64,000 nucleotides of DNA from Caryophanales bacterium UBA5364 (GCA_002410935.1 DHPM01000004.1:11235-75234), one strand, 5' to 3'; shown: positions 1 through 9,932, numbered from the stretch's first letter. A program made the numbers and translations. The notes: a model not told the origin generated them from the sequence alone.

Positions 1-14
1 TGGAGGAATATGGA

Positions 15-431
15 ATGGGATTTAGTTTAAAAAAATGGTTAAATGGTGATGAAGAAGATATTTTCAGTAAAGAATGTGCTGAGAATGAATATTATAAATT
101 AGATTCTGAAGATGCCTTAAAAGAAAATGATGGTAATAATAAAATGGTATTACTAGAACCAAGAGCTTATTCAGAAGCACAACAAATTGTTGATTTTTTA
201 AAAATGCGTAGTGCTGTTGTTGTTAATCTAAAAAGAGTAACTGGTGATCAAGCTAAAAGAATCGTCGACTTTTTAAGTGGAACAATCTATGCAATCGGTG
301 GAGAAATCCAAAAAATTGGTGGTGGAATATTTTTATGTACACCTAATAATGTTAGTGTTGAAGGAAAGATTACTGACGATAAAGAAGGTAAAGATATTCA
401 CGATAATGATGATATAAAAATTGAATGGTAA
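15..431 (+). CDS. sepF: SepF, FtsZ-anchoring cell-division protein
   Basis: SepF tethers FtsZ filaments to the membrane and is a late-division factor of Gram-positive bacteria. The 138-residue product has the family layout: a short N-terminus that should form the membrane helix (GFSLKKWL), an acidic linker, and a C-terminal SepF domain (about residues 44-120) with the conserved stretches VVNLKRV and [18 protein letters not shown]. The start at 15 is preceded by GGAGG at 2-6; an ATG at 10 hits a stop after six codons. The gene lies just upstream of divIVA and ileS, the usual order, but ylmG and ylmH, which often sit between sepF and divIVA, are absent here. Its own promoter lies outside the window. 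Confidence 0.93.
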   Translation: MGFSLKKWLNGDEEDIFSKECAENEYYKLDSEDALKENDGNNKMVLLEPRAYSEAQQIVDFLKMRSAVVVNLKRVTGDQAKRIVDFLSGTIYAIGGEIQKIGGGIFLCTPNNVSVEGKITDDKEGKDIHDNDDIKIEW

Positions 432-437
432 AAATGA

Positions 438-466
438 TTGAATTATAAAATAAAATGTGCTACAAT
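438..466 (+). promoter_or_regulatory. Sigma-A-type promoter of divIVA
   Basis: TTGAAT (438-443), a 17-bp spacer and TACAAT (461-466). Transcription would begin near 473, downstream of an ATG at 457, which supports ATG 493 as the divIVA start. Confidence 0.7.
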
Positions 467-492
467 ATGCTGTAGTGCCAAGAGGTGAGAGT

Positions 493-951
493 ATGGAAAA
501 ATTTAGTCGTACACTTCGTGGCTATGACCCCGAAGAAGTAAATGCTTTTTTAGACCAAATAATTAATCAAGTTGAAAAAATGGTCAGCGAAATAAAAGAA
601 AAAGACGACAAAATTAATGAGTTAAGTGCTTTGATGGAACAAAATCAACATTTGAGAGACAAAGTTGAGCAATATGAACGTCTTGAAGGTACTCTCAATC
701 GTGCTATCTTTATGGCACAAAAGACCTCTGACCAAATTAAAATAACAGCTAGACAAGAAAGTGAATCAATAATAAACGATGCTAAAAATAATGCTAATAG
801 AATAGTAAATGAAGCATTACTTAGATCTGATAATATTGAAATGGAAGCAACAATGTTAAAAAGAAACGTCAATCTATTTAAAAGAAAGTTACGTTCATTA
901 ATTGAACAACAATTAGAGTTGGTTGATGATATTGAAAAAGTTGAATTTTAA
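493..951 (+). CDS. divIVA: DivIVA-family cell-pole/division protein
   Basis: DivIVA binds curved membrane at poles and septa and recruits division or pole-specific partners. The 152-residue product has the N-terminal lipid-binding motif around RGYDPEEVNAFLDQII, followed by long heptad-rich coiled coil (about residues 30-110). I chose ATG 493 because AGAGGTGAGA lies just upstream. An in-frame ATG at 457 would add 12 residues unlike the family and lies upstream of the predicted transcription start. Conserved neighbours are sepF upstream and ileS downstream. Some family members are called GpsB when short; the length and coiled coil here fit DivIVA better. Confidence 0.9.
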   Translation: MEKFSRTLRGYDPEEVNAFLDQIINQVEKMVSEIKEKDDKINELSALMEQNQHLRDKVEQYERLEGTLNRAIFMAQKTSDQIKITARQESESIINDAKNNANRIVNEALLRSDNIEMEATMLKRNVNLFKRKLRSLIEQQLELVDDIEKVEF

Positions 952-984
952 AGTAAATGATGAAGACGATATTTTTATTTAATT

Positions 985-1170
985 TAAGCGAGTAGGGTAT
1001 GGTGAGAGCCTATAATGATATAAAAATATAGATCACTTCTGATATGTCTTTCCGATATTAGGAAAGAACGCTAATGCGTTATCAAAAATTAAGTGCACAG
1101 TTTAACTGTGAATTAAGGTGGTACCACGGTTTAATCGTCCTTATATATTTTAAATATATAAGGTTTTTTT
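985..1170 (+). promoter_or_regulatory. T-box riboswitch, isoleucine-specific
   Basis: This leader of ileS binds uncharged tRNAIle and controls transcription termination. The T-box bulge sequence AAGGTGGTACCACGG is at 1115-1129, and a likely isoleucine specifier codon ATC is at 1032-1034 in the stem I region. The terminator is the perfect inverted repeat at 1139-1163 (CCTTATATAT and its complement) followed by seven T (1164-1170). The 5' boundary is approximate. The specifier was chosen by eye from its position and its match to the downstream gene. Confidence 0.88.
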
Positions 1171-1192
1171 ATATTATAAAGGAGATGATAGA

Positions 1193-4100
1193 ATGGAAAA
1201 GTTTAAGGAATTAGAAAAGATTACGGCAAAGCAAAACGAAGATAAAGTAAATGAGTATTGGAAAGATATAGATATTTTAAATAGGACAATTGATAATCGT
1301 GAAAACCGCGATAGTTTTGTCTTTTATGAAGGACCACCTACAGCTAATGGTATGCCTGGTATTCATCATGTTATTGCTAGAGTTTGTAAAGATACAGTGT
1401 GTAAATATAAGTCTATGCAAGGATATCGTGTTATCCGTAAAGCAGGATGGGATACTCATGGTCTTCCTGTTGAAATTGAAGTTGAAAAAGAGTTAGGTAT
1501 TAATAATAAAACAGAAATTGAAGCTTATGGAATTGAAAAGTTTAATCAAAAATGTAAGGATTCTGTTTTTAGATATCAAAGTGCTTGGGAAAAAATGACT
1601 AGAGAAATGGGTTATTTTATTGATTTAAAAGATCCATATATTACTTATGAAAATAATTACATTGAAACTGAATGGTGGATTTTGAAAAAATTCTTTGATG
1701 AAGGTTTAATGTACGAAGGTCATAAAATTCTACCTTTCTGTTCAAGATGTGGAACAGGACTTGCTACGCATGAGGTTGCACAAGGATACCAAGAAATAAA
1801 TGTTGATACGGTTACGGTACCATTTAAATTAGTAGGTGAAGATACTTATTTATTAGTATGGACAACAACTCCATGGACGCTTCTGGCTAATGTTGCTGTT
1901 TGTGTTAATCCAAACGAAGAATATATTAAGGTTAAGAGTAAAGATTATAACTTTATTGTTGCTAAAAAACTTGCTAATAAAGTTTTAGGTGATGATTACG
2001 AAGTATTAGAAGAATATGTTGGTACTGATTTAGAATATAAAGAGTATGAACAATTATTACCATTCCTTAAAGTTAATAAAAAGGCTTTCTTTGTTATGTG
2101 TGATACATATGTAACAATGGATGATGGAACAGGTATCGTTCATATTGCTCCTGCTTTTGGTGCGGATGACTATGAAGTGGGGCGAAGATATAATATCCCA
2201 GTCTTAAATCCAGTTGGTGAAGATGGCAAATATATTGAAGGCCCATGGGCAGGAACATTCGTTATGGATGCTGATCCAGAAATTATTAAATGGTTAAAAG
2301 AAAATAATAAGTTATTCAAAAAAGAAAGAATGAAACATAATTATCCACATTGTTGGAGATGTAAAACACCACTTCTTTATTATGCTAAACCTAGTTGGTA
2401 TATTGAAATGACTAAATTAAAAGATAAGTTAATTGAAAATAATAATGGAGTTAATTGGTATCCTGATTATGTTGGTGAAAAAAGATTTGGTAATTGGTTA
2501 GAAAACTTAAACGATTGGGCATTATCTCGTAATCGTTATTGGGGAACACCACTTAATATATGGAAATGTGATTGTGGTCATTTAGAATGTGTTGGTTCTC
2601 GTAAAGAGTTAGTCGAAAAGGCTATTGAAGAAATCGATGAATCAATTGAATTACACCGTCCTTATGTTGATAATGTGCATATTAAATGTCCAGATTGTGG
2701 AAAAACAATGTCAAGAGTAAAAGAAGTTATTGATTGTTGGTTTGACTCTGGTTCAATGCCTTTTGCTCAATATCATTATCCATTTGAAAACAAAGAAAAA
2801 TTTGAAGATCAATTTCCAGGTGACTTTATTTGTGAAGGTATTGACCAAACAAGAGGTTGGTTCTATTCATTAATGGCTATTTCAACCTTTGTAACAGGTA
2901 AGAGCCCTTATAAGAATGTTTTAGTTAATGACTTATTACTAGATAAGAATGGTCAAAAAATGAGTAAATCAAGAGGTAATGGAGTTGATCCATTTAAACT
3001 ATTTGAAGAATATGGTGCTGATACTTTAAGATGGTACTTATTATATGTTTCACCAGTATGGACTCCAACTAAGTTTGATATTGATGGATTAAAAGAGGTT
3101 CAATCTAAGTTCTTTAATACTTTAAAAAATACTTATACGTTCTTTGCTTTATATGCAAACACGGATGAAGTAGATCCTAGATCATTTAATGTTCCATATG
3201 AAAAGAGGCCTGAAATTGATAAATGGATTCTCTCAAAAATGAATAATTTAATAAAAAATGTTAATAATGAATTAACTAATTATGATTTAAATAAAACGGT
3301 TCATTTAGTTCAAGACTTCGTTAATGAAGATTTATCTAATTGGTATATCCGTCGTAATCGTAGAAGATTTTGGAGTAGCACTTTAGACGATGATAAGAAA
3401 GCTGTTTATAATACTACTTATGAAGTACTAGTTGACTTAGTTAAATTAATTGCTCCAATTGTTCCATTTGTTTCTGAAATTATTTATCGTAATTTAACAA
3501 ATGAAGAATCAGTTCATTTAGCTGATTATCCAACATCTAATCCTGAATATATCAATGAAGATATTGAAAGAAAAATGGATTTAGTTAGATCGTTAATAAG
3601 TTTAGGTCGCTTTGCTCGTGAAGAATCTAAAATTAAAGTTCGTCAACCAATTCAAGAAATTATTATTGATGGTAAAAATGAAACCATTATTGGCGACTTA
3701 ACTAATCTAATTGAGGAAGAACTAAATGTTAAACATGTTACTTATGAAAACAATGTAAGTAAATACATGGATTATATTGTTATTCCAAATTATAAAGTAG
3801 CGGGACCAATCTTTGGTTCATCAATAAAAAAGTTTGCTGAAGCTTTAACTAATTTATCAGTTGATGATATTAATAAATTACAAAATGAAGAAAATATTGA
3901 TTTAGAAGTCGATGGTAATGAATATAATATTTCAAGTGATATGGTTGTTATTAGAGTTAATTCTAAAGAAGGATTTAATGCTCAAATGTTAGATCATAAT
4001 TTTATTATCTTAAATACGGAACTTACTGAAGATTTGATTAATGAAGGAATCGCTAGAGAAATCATTTCGAAAGTTCAACAATTAAGAAAAAATAGTGATT

Positions 4101-4285
4101 TTGATGTAGCTGATCGTATTAAACTTTATTATAATACTGATGATAAAACAAAAGTAGTTTTCACAGAATATGAAGACTTTATTGCAACTGAAACTTTAAC
4201 AACAGAGTTTGTGGAAGATAGATCATTAACTGAAAGTTTTGATATGAATGGTTACCCAGTATACTTAAAAGTAGAAAAAAAATAA
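1193..4285 (+). CDS. ileS: Isoleucyl-tRNA synthetase, IleRS2 type with a GIHH signature
   Basis: Charges tRNAIle with isoleucine. At 1030 residues, with stretches such as RKAGWDTHGLPVE and THEVAQGY, it matches the longer, eukaryote-like IleRS2 class rather than the roughly 920-residue IleRS1. The usual class I HIGH signature is replaced at residues 56-59 by G-I-H-H, meaning positions 1 and 3 are swapped. KMSKS is intact at residues 589-593. Cysteine pairs (CSRCGTG, CRWKTP-like CWRCKTP, CDCG, CPDCG) suggest zinc-binding insertions. IleRS2 enzymes tolerate mupirocin, and this swapped signature has been tied to hyper-resistance. AAAGGAGA sits before the ATG, expression is under the upstream T-box, and a terminator follows directly. 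Confidence 0.97.
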   Translation: MEKFKELEKITAKQNEDKVNEYWKDIDILNRTIDNRENRDSFVFYEGPPTANGMPGIHHVIARVCKDTVCKYKSMQGYRVIRKAGWDTHGLPVEIEVEKELGINNKTEIEAYGIEKFNQKCKDSVFRYQSAWEKMTREMGYFIDLKDPYITYENNYIETEWWILKKFFDEGLMYEGHKILPFCSRCGTGLATHEVAQGYQEINVDTVTVPFKLVGEDTYLLVWTTTPWTLLANVAVCVNPNEEYIKVKSKDYNFIVAKKLANKVLGDDYEVLEEYVGTDLEYKEYEQLLPFLKVNKKAFFVMCDTYVTMDDGTGIVHIAPAFGADDYEVGRRYNIPVLNPVGEDGKYIEGPWAGTFVMDADPEIIKWLKENNKLFKKERMKHNYPHCWRCKTPLLYYAKPSWYIEMTKLKDKLIENNNGVNWYPDYVGEKRFGNWLENLNDWALSRNRYWGTPLNIWKCDCGHLECVGSRKELVEKAIEEIDESIELHRPYVDNVHIKCPDCGKTMSRVKEVIDCWFDSGSMPFAQYHYPFENKEKFEDQFPGDFICEGIDQTRGWFYSLMAISTFVTGKSPYKNVLVNDLLLDKNGQKMSKSRGNGVDPFKLFEEYGADTLRWYLLYVSPVWTPTKFDIDGLKEVQSKFFNTLKNTYTFFALYANTDEVDPRSFNVPYEKRPEIDKWILSKMNNLIKNVNNELTNYDLNKTVHLVQDFVNEDLSNWYIRRNRRRFWSSTLDDDKKAVYNTTYEVLVDLVKLIAPIVPFVSEIIYRNLTNEESVHLADYPTSNPEYINEDIERKMDLVRSLISLGRFAREESKIKVRQPIQEIIIDGKNETIIGDLTNLIEEELNVKHVTYENNVSKYMDYIVIPNYKVAGPIFGSSIKKFAEALTNLSVDDINKLQNEENIDLEVDGNEYNISSDMVVIRVNSKEGFNAQMLDHNFIILNTELTEDLINEGIAREIISKVQQLRKNSDFDVADRIKLYYNTDDKTKVVFTEYEDFIATETLTTEFVEDRSLTESFDMNGYPVYLKVEKK

Positions 4286-4312
4286 GGAATTTATTAATAA
4301 ATTCCTTTTTTC
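4286..4312 (+). terminator. Terminator of ileS
   Basis: Perfect inverted repeat GGAATTTATT/AATAAATTCC (4286-4305) followed by a T run, one base after the ileS stop codon. Confidence 0.85.
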
Positions 4313-4349
4313 TTTGTATATATGTTATAATGTGTTTAGAAAAGACTAG

Positions 4350-4374
4350 AAAAAAAACAAGATTTCGTCTTGTT
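4350..4374 (-). terminator. Terminator of rpmB
   Basis: Stem AACAAGA/TCTTGTT (4356-4362 and 4368-4374). The preceding A run on the plus strand reads as a U tail on the minus strand. Confidence 0.8.
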
Positions 4375-4385
4375 AATAAATATAA

Positions 4386-4586
4386 TTATTCAGCCTTTAC
4401 TTCTATATTTGAAGCTTGACTATTTTTCTTTAATGTTCTTAATTCTCTTGCTGTCATAATAATTGTTTCACCGTTATCTAGTTTTACTTTTTGATAATTT
4501 GGTTTTTGTGCATGTCTTGTAGCATTTAAAGCATGAGATCTTTTATTTCCAAACAATGGAGTTTTACTAGTTATTTTTTTAGCCAT
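4386..4586 (-). CDS. rpmB: 50S ribosomal protein L28
   Basis: A 66-residue basic protein with the L28 pattern: an early glycine-rich, basic segment ([16 protein letters not shown]) and the later [10 protein letters not shown] motif. It belongs to the large ribosomal subunit. There are no CxxC pairs, so this is the zinc-free form. AGGAGGAAT precedes its ATG on the minus strand. It is a single-gene unit convergent with ileS and divergent from dnaE. Confidence 0.93.
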   Translation of the reverse strand: MAKKITSKTPLFGNKRSHALNATRHAQKPNYQKVKLDNGETIIMTARELRTLKKNSQASNIEVKAE

Positions 4587-4717
4587 CTCTATTCCTCCTC
4601 AAATTTAATTTCCTCGCTTTATAACTTTAACATATTATATGAGAGAAGTCAAATTATTTAGGCTAAAATCTTTCAAATTCTGTTGATTTATAGTAAAATT
4701 ATGGTGGGAGGTGAATT

Positions 4718-7621
4718 ATGTATACACCACTTTATATTAAAACAAATAATTCTTTATTATCAAGTATGATTAAAATAGATGAACTAATAGCATTTGCTTT
4801 AAAAAATAATATAAAAGCTTTAACTATTACGGATAATAATATGTACGGTATAATGGATTTTTATAATGCTTGCATAAAAAACAATATAAAACCAATTGTT
4901 GGTTTAGAAGTTAATTTAGGTGATAAGATTGTTTTATATGCGAAAGACTTTAAGGGTTATAAAAACTTAATTAAAATAGCCTCATTACAATCAAATCAAT
5001 CATTAACTATTAAAGAATTAAATATATATAATTCTAATCTTATCTGTATTGTTCCTTATTCAAGTATGAATTTATATAATGAACTAAGTAAAACTTATTT
5101 AGATATTTTTATAGGATATAGTGATCCAAATGAGAGACTTAATATTAAACAAGATAATGTTGTTTATATGAAAGAGATTCTTTGTTTACTTAAACAGGAT
5201 GAAGAATATTTAAAATATATATATGCAGTTAGAGATGGCGTTTTAGCAAGTGATATTGTCATAGATAATAATGTCTATTTAGATATAAGTATCTTTGAGA
5301 AGTATCCTGAAGATAAAATTAATAATCAGAATATTAGTAATATGTGTAATTTAAAGATAGAACATGAAGGTAATTTATTACCAAGTTATGATTGTCCTAA
5401 TGGAATGGATAGTTATAGTTATTTAAAACTATTATGCAAAGAAGGCTTAAAGAAAATATTTGGTGATAGGGTTAGACGAGTTTATTTAGACCGTTTAAAA
5501 TATGAATTAGAAATAATAAACAAAATGGGCTTTTGTAATTACTTTTTAGTTGTTTGGGACTTAATTAAGTATGCTAAAGATAATGGTATTTTAGTAGGTC
5601 CTGGTAGGGGAAGTGCTGCTGGCTCATTAGTTGCATATGTACTAAATATTACGACTATTGATCCAATTAAATATAATCTCTTATTTGAAAGGTTTTTAAA
5701 TGTAGAAAGAATAACAATGCCAGATATTGATATTGATTTTCAAGATACTAAACGAGATCAAGTATTAAATTATTGTATCAATAAATATGGCATTAAAAGA
5801 GTTGTTCCTATTATCGCTTTTGGTACTTTAGGTGCTAAACAAGCTGTTCGTGATGTTGGGCGAGTGCTTGATATAGATACTAAAGTAATTGACCGATTAT
5901 GTGGATTATTAGATTCTAGAAAGACCTTAATTAATAATTATAATCAAAATAAGAGACTACAAGAATACTTAAATGATTTTGAAGAATTAAAATATTTATA
6001 TAAAGTAGCAACGAAGATAGAAGGTTTAAAAAGGCACACGACGGTTCATGCAGCTGGAGTTGTGATGGCTAACACCGACCTTGATAATATCATACCACTT
6101 GATAAATCTCATGATAGTTTCTATACTACTGGTTATGATATGGATTATTTAGAAAGTATTGGATTATTAAAAGTAGACTTTTTAGCTATTCGTAATTTAA
6201 CTATTATTGACAATATTTTAAAGGATATTGATAATGGTTTAACGTTTGATAATATTCCTGATAATGATTCTCTAGCACTTAATGTTTTCACAACAGCTAA
6301 TACTTTAGGAATATTTCAATTTGAATCACCAGGAATGATGAATTTCTTAAGAAAGTTAAAACCTAATACTTTTGAAGATGTTTTTGCAGCAATTGCTTTA
6401 TTTAGACCTGGCCCAATGAAAAATATTGATTCTTATGTCCGACGTAAACATGGACAAGAAAAGATAGAGTATATTGTTGAATCTTTAGAACCTATTTTAA
6501 AATCAACCTATGGTATTATTGTTTACCAAGAACAAATTATGCAAATAGCTAATGTTATGGCATCGTATTCAATGGGAGAAGCAGATGTTTTGAGAAATGC
6601 TATGAGTAAGAAAAAAGAAACGATTTTATTAAAAGAAAAAGAAAAATTTATAACTAATAGCATTCAAAATGGCTATACTGAAGAAGTGTCTTTAAAAGTA
6701 TATGATCTTATTTTAAAATTTGCTGAATATGGATTTAACCGTTCACATTCAGTTGCTTACGCTACTGTAGCTTATAAAATGGCTTATTTAAAAGCTCATT
6801 ATCCTCATATTTTCATGAAGAACTTATTAACAATATTCAGGAGTAGCGAAAATAAAGTAAAAGAATATATTTATGAATGTAAGCAAAATAATATTTCTAT
6901 CCTAAAACCTGATATTAATTGTAGTTTTAGTGAATATACAATAGAAAATGAAAGTATTAGATTTCCTCTAGTAAGTATTAAAAGTGTCGGCTTTAATACT
7001 GTTAAAGCTATCTTAGAAGAACGTAGTCGAGGGAAATTTAAGGATATATATGACTTTATGGCAAGATGTTATAAGCATCTTAATGATAAAATATTAGAAA
7101 ATTTAATCTTTGCTGGCGTTTTTGACAGTTTAGAGGTAAATCAAAAAACATTATATACTAATCTTGATGTTTTAATTAATTATAGTGAATTGGCTAACTA
7201 TTTGGATGAAGAATATGCTTTAAAACCAGAACTTCAAATAGTTGAAGAATACGATTCAAAAGAATTAATGCAACATGAGTTAGATGTATTCGGGTTTTAT
7301 TTAAGCAATCACCCAGTTAGTCAATACAAACATGAATATCAAAATATTGTTTCTATTAATGAAATGAATGATTATTTTGATAAAATTGTTAATACTATTA
7401 TATATGTAGAGAGAGTTAAAAAAATTGATACTAAAAAAAATGATAAGATGTGTTTTATCACTGGTAGCGATGAAATAAAAATGATTGATTTAGTTTTATT
7501 TCCTAGCATTTATGAAATGTATAGTGATATTAGTGTAGGGGATATTTTGTTAGTATCAGGAAAAGTTGAGAAAAGATTTGATAAACTTCAAATCATTGTC
7601 AATAGAATAAAACATTTATAA
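4718..7621 (+). CDS. dnaE: DNA polymerase III alpha subunit, DnaE
   Basis: Replicative/primer-extending polymerase. At 967 residues it is shorter than typical DnaE (about 1100). The catalytic core is clear: PGRGSAAGSLVAY, then PDIDIDFQDTKR with the catalytic aspartates, then FRPGPMK. The C-terminus (about residues 880-960) looks like the OB-fold domain. The N-terminal PHP domain has lost its metal ligands: the usual HxH region reads YIKTNNS and TDH reads TDN, so no PHP exonuclease activity is expected, as in other Firmicutes DnaE proteins. The start has GGGAGGTGA just upstream. A diguanylate cyclase gene follows after about 20 bp. Confidence 0.95.
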   Translation: MYTPLYIKTNNSLLSSMIKIDELIAFALKNNIKALTITDNNMYGIMDFYNACIKNNIKPIVGLEVNLGDKIVLYAKDFKGYKNLIKIASLQSNQSLTIKELNIYNSNLICIVPYSSMNLYNELSKTYLDIFIGYSDPNERLNIKQDNVVYMKEILCLLKQDEEYLKYIYAVRDGVLASDIVIDNNVYLDISIFEKYPEDKINNQNISNMCNLKIEHEGNLLPSYDCPNGMDSYSYLKLLCKEGLKKIFGDRVRRVYLDRLKYELEIINKMGFCNYFLVVWDLIKYAKDNGILVGPGRGSAAGSLVAYVLNITTIDPIKYNLLFERFLNVERITMPDIDIDFQDTKRDQVLNYCINKYGIKRVVPIIAFGTLGAKQAVRDVGRVLDIDTKVIDRLCGLLDSRKTLINNYNQNKRLQEYLNDFEELKYLYKVATKIEGLKRHTTVHAAGVVMANTDLDNIIPLDKSHDSFYTTGYDMDYLESIGLLKVDFLAIRNLTIIDNILKDIDNGLTFDNIPDNDSLALNVFTTANTLGIFQFESPGMMNFLRKLKPNTFEDVFAAIALFRPGPMKNIDSYVRRKHGQEKIEYIVESLEPILKSTYGIIVYQEQIMQIANVMASYSMGEADVLRNAMSKKKETILLKEKEKFITNSIQNGYTEEVSLKVYDLILKFAEYGFNRSHSVAYATVAYKMAYLKAHYPHIFMKNLLTIFRSSENKVKEYIYECKQNNISILKPDINCSFSEYTIENESIRFPLVSIKSVGFNTVKAILEERSRGKFKDIYDFMARCYKHLNDKILENLIFAGVFDSLEVNQKTLYTNLDVLINYSELANYLDEEYALKPELQIVEEYDSKELMQHELDVFGFYLSNHPVSQYKHEYQNIVSINEMNDYFDKIVNTIIYVERVKKIDTKKNDKMCFITGSDEIKMIDLVLFPSIYEMYSDISVGDILLVSGKVEKRFDKLQIIVNRIKHL

Positions 7622-7642
7622 TATTATAAAGAGGTGAGGGTA

Positions 7643-8437
7643 TTGATAAAATACGAAGATATTTTCAATTGCATTAACGATTATATTGTAGTAACAGATG
7701 AGCACGATAAAATAGTTTTTTCTAATCATGAAGAAGCTAAAATATTATATGATAATTTATGTCATTGTACTGATAAGGAGATAATTGAATATCAGGATAA
7801 ATATTATAATTTTATAAAGAAAGAAATTAGTGACGATAAAAATCAAAAATACTATTACAATTCTTTTCAAGATATTACTAATTTTTATAAGCAAAATAAG
7901 TTACTACAAGAACAAGTGATTACTGATCCTTTAACTTGTGTTTTAAATCGTTATGGGATTGAGAATGCCATTAATGATTATCGTACCTCACTTGATTCAT
8001 CATGTGTTATCTATTGTGATATAGATTATTTTAAAAGAGTAAATGATAATTATTCACATGATGCAGGAGATTTAGTTTTAAATCAGGTTGCTAAAATCTT
8101 AAAAGATAATGTTCGAAAAGAAGATTTAGTTGGTCGTATGGGTGGAGAAGAATTTTTGATTATTCTTAATTCTACTAATATTGAAAAGTCACGTCCAAAA
8201 ATAGAACAGCTTAAAGGTTTAATTCAAAATCATGATTTTATTTGGAATAATCAAATAATTAAAATAACTATGTCATTTGGTGTTTCAGAATTTCTACCTG
8301 GAAGTAATTTTAGAGAAGCTATTATAGCGGCTGATGAAGCTTTAAAATATTCTAAGGAAACGGGACGTAATAAAGTTACCTATGTTCCTCCAAAAAAACA
8401 AGTCCAACAAAAGGTAATAACTAAAAAGAAAAAGTAA
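7643..8437 (+). CDS. Diguanylate cyclase with N-terminal PAS-like region
   Basis: Predicted to make cyclic di-GMP from two GTP. The C-terminal GGDEF domain (about residues 90-250 of 264) has the active site GGEEF (about 167-171), and an RxxD inhibitory site (RKED) exactly five residues upstream, so product inhibition is expected. Residues 1-85 resemble a small PAS-like sensor. There are no membrane segments, so it should be cytosolic. I prefer TTG 7643 because GAGGTGAG lies at the right distance; GTG 7634 would lie inside that ribosome-binding site. The C-terminus is a lysine-rich tail. It is probably cotranscribed with dnaE. The sensor ligand is unknown. Confidence 0.87.
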   Translation: MIKYEDIFNCINDYIVVTDEHDKIVFSNHEEAKILYDNLCHCTDKEIIEYQDKYYNFIKKEISDDKNQKYYYNSFQDITNFYKQNKLLQEQVITDPLTCVLNRYGIENAINDYRTSLDSSCVIYCDIDYFKRVNDNYSHDAGDLVLNQVAKILKDNVRKEDLVGRMGGEEFLIILNSTNIEKSRPKIEQLKGLIQNHDFIWNNQIIKITMSFGVSEFLPGSNFREAIIAADEALKYSKETGRNKVTYVPPKKQVQQKVITKKKK

Positions 8438-8456
8438 GGTTACTTTTTCTTTTTTA
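8428..8456. terminator. Bidirectional terminator between the GGDEF and DUF1846 genes
   Basis: Stem AGAAAAAGTAA/TTACTTTTTCT (8428-8450) flanked by A and T runs. It includes the stop codon of the cyclase gene and can serve both convergent genes. Confidence 0.8.
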
Positions 8457-9932
8457 TTCATTATATAAATTATTAGAGTAAAATTCTGGTTCACAAGTTA
8501 AGTTTATTTCTAGGTTTCTAAGTATATTTAAATCTCCATTTTGTACAATATAAGTAGCATGGGCTTCACATTTATGTAATTTAGAAAGATTATTTAAAGC
8601 TTTTTCAATAATAGGATTAGTAGCTGAACAAATACTTAAGGCAATAATAACTTCTTGAAGATTTAGTAAATAATTTTGAGGATTATCCGATTTAGGTTTA
8701 GTTTTTAATATTGGTTCTAAAATACTAGGTGATAATAAGTATACTTCATCTGGTATTTTTGTTAGTTCTTTAATAGCATTTAAGATTAAACTACTAGCTG
8801 GACTTAATAAATCAGTTTGCTTACCAGTAATAATTTTTCCATTTGGTAATTTTAATGAAAGAACATGACGATTAACTAATTCCTTTTTCTTTAAAGCTGC
8901 TTTAATAACCTTACGATTTTCATCACTAACACCTAATTCATTCATTAGTACTTTAACTTTTTGTGGTGTTTCTTCATCAATAGTACCTATTTTATAGTCA
9001 CACATAGCTCGGTAATATCTTCTAATTATTTCATCACAAGCCGCCGTTTGAATTGTTTTATCATCAATAATACAATTACCAATCATGTTAACACCCATAT
9101 CAGTAGGTGAATGATATATTTCATCTTTAGTAATTCGACTTAAGATGGTCTTTAAAATAGGGAATACTTTTAAATCACGATTATAGCTTACAGCACTAAT
9201 GTTATAGTGTTCTAAGTGAAATGAATCAATCATGTTAACATCTTTTAAATCAGCAGTGGCTGCTTCATAAGCCATGTTTACAGGGTGTTTGAGTGGTAAA
9301 TCCCAAACTGGAAAGGTTTCAAATTTAGCATATCCTGCTTTAACACCGCGTTTATGTTCGTGATAAAGTTGTGACAAACAAGTAGCAAGTTTACCACTAC
9401 TTGGACCAGGAGCAGTAACGACAACTAATGGTTTAGTTGTTTCAATATATGGGTTAGCACCATATCCTTCTTCACTGACAATAACATCTATATCGGTTGG
9501 ATAACCTTTGGTTGCTGTATGAATATAGGTTTTAATATTACGACGTTCTAATTTTTTTCTAAAAGAATCAGCCCCCATTTGTCCTTTATATAATGTGATA
9601 ACCACACTATTAACTTCTATTTCAAGGGCTTTTAATAGATCTATTAATCTTAATATCTCAGTGTCATAAGTAGTTCCATAATCAGCTCTGATTTTATTTT
9701 TTTCAATATCATTAGCATTAATACAAAAAATAACTTCAGCATCATCTTTTAACTCTTCTAAACATCTAATCTTAGAATTCAACTCAAAACCAGGTAAAAC
9801 TCTGACGGCATGATGATCATCAACTAACTTACCACCAAACTCTAAATATAATTTATCAAACATTTTCATTCTTTTTTGAATTTGTTCACTTTGTAATTTA
9901 ACGTACTTTTCGTTATCAAAACCTTTTTTCAT
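8454..9932 (-). CDS. DUF1846 (UPF0371) family protein
   Basis: A 492-residue protein recognisable as the DUF1846 family by length and by conserved stretches such as VLPGFE, KGQMGADSF, GYGANPYIETTKPLVVVTAP and SPTDMGVNMIG. A P-loop-like GPSSGK lies about one third of the way in (about residues 175-182), which hints at nucleotide or phosphate binding. No membrane segment or signal peptide is visible, so it is likely cytosolic. The biochemical role is not established to my knowledge, and I do not assign one. It is a single gene, convergent with the cyclase gene and divergent from frr. Confidence 0.88.
   Translation of the reverse strand: MKKGFDNEKYVKLQSEQIQKRMKMFDKLYLEFGGKLVDDHHAVRVLPGFELNSKIRCLEELKDDAEVIFCINANDIEKNKIRADYGTTYDTEILRLIDLLKALEIEVNSVVITLYKGQMGADSFRKKLERRNIKTYIHTATKGYPTDIDVIVSEEGYGANPYIETTKPLVVVTAPGPSSGKLATCLSQLYHEHKRGVKAGYAKFETFPVWDLPLKHPVNMAYEAATADLKDVNMIDSFHLEHYNISAVSYNRDLKVFPILKTILSRITKDEIYHSPTDMGVNMIGNCIIDDKTIQTAACDEIIRRYYRAMCDYKIGTIDEETPQKVKVLMNELGVSDENRKVIKAALKKKELVNRHVLSLKLPNGKIITGKQTDLLSPASSLILNAIKELTKIPDEVYLLSPSILEPILKTKPKSDNPQNYLLNLQEVIIALSICSATNPIIEKALNNLSKLHKCEAHATYIVQNGDLNILRNLEINLTCEPEFYSNNLYNE

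Noticed and set aside
4718-5000. Loss of PHP metal ligands in DnaE as a novel feature
   Set aside because: Firmicutes DnaE proteins commonly have a degenerate PHP domain, so this is ordinary.
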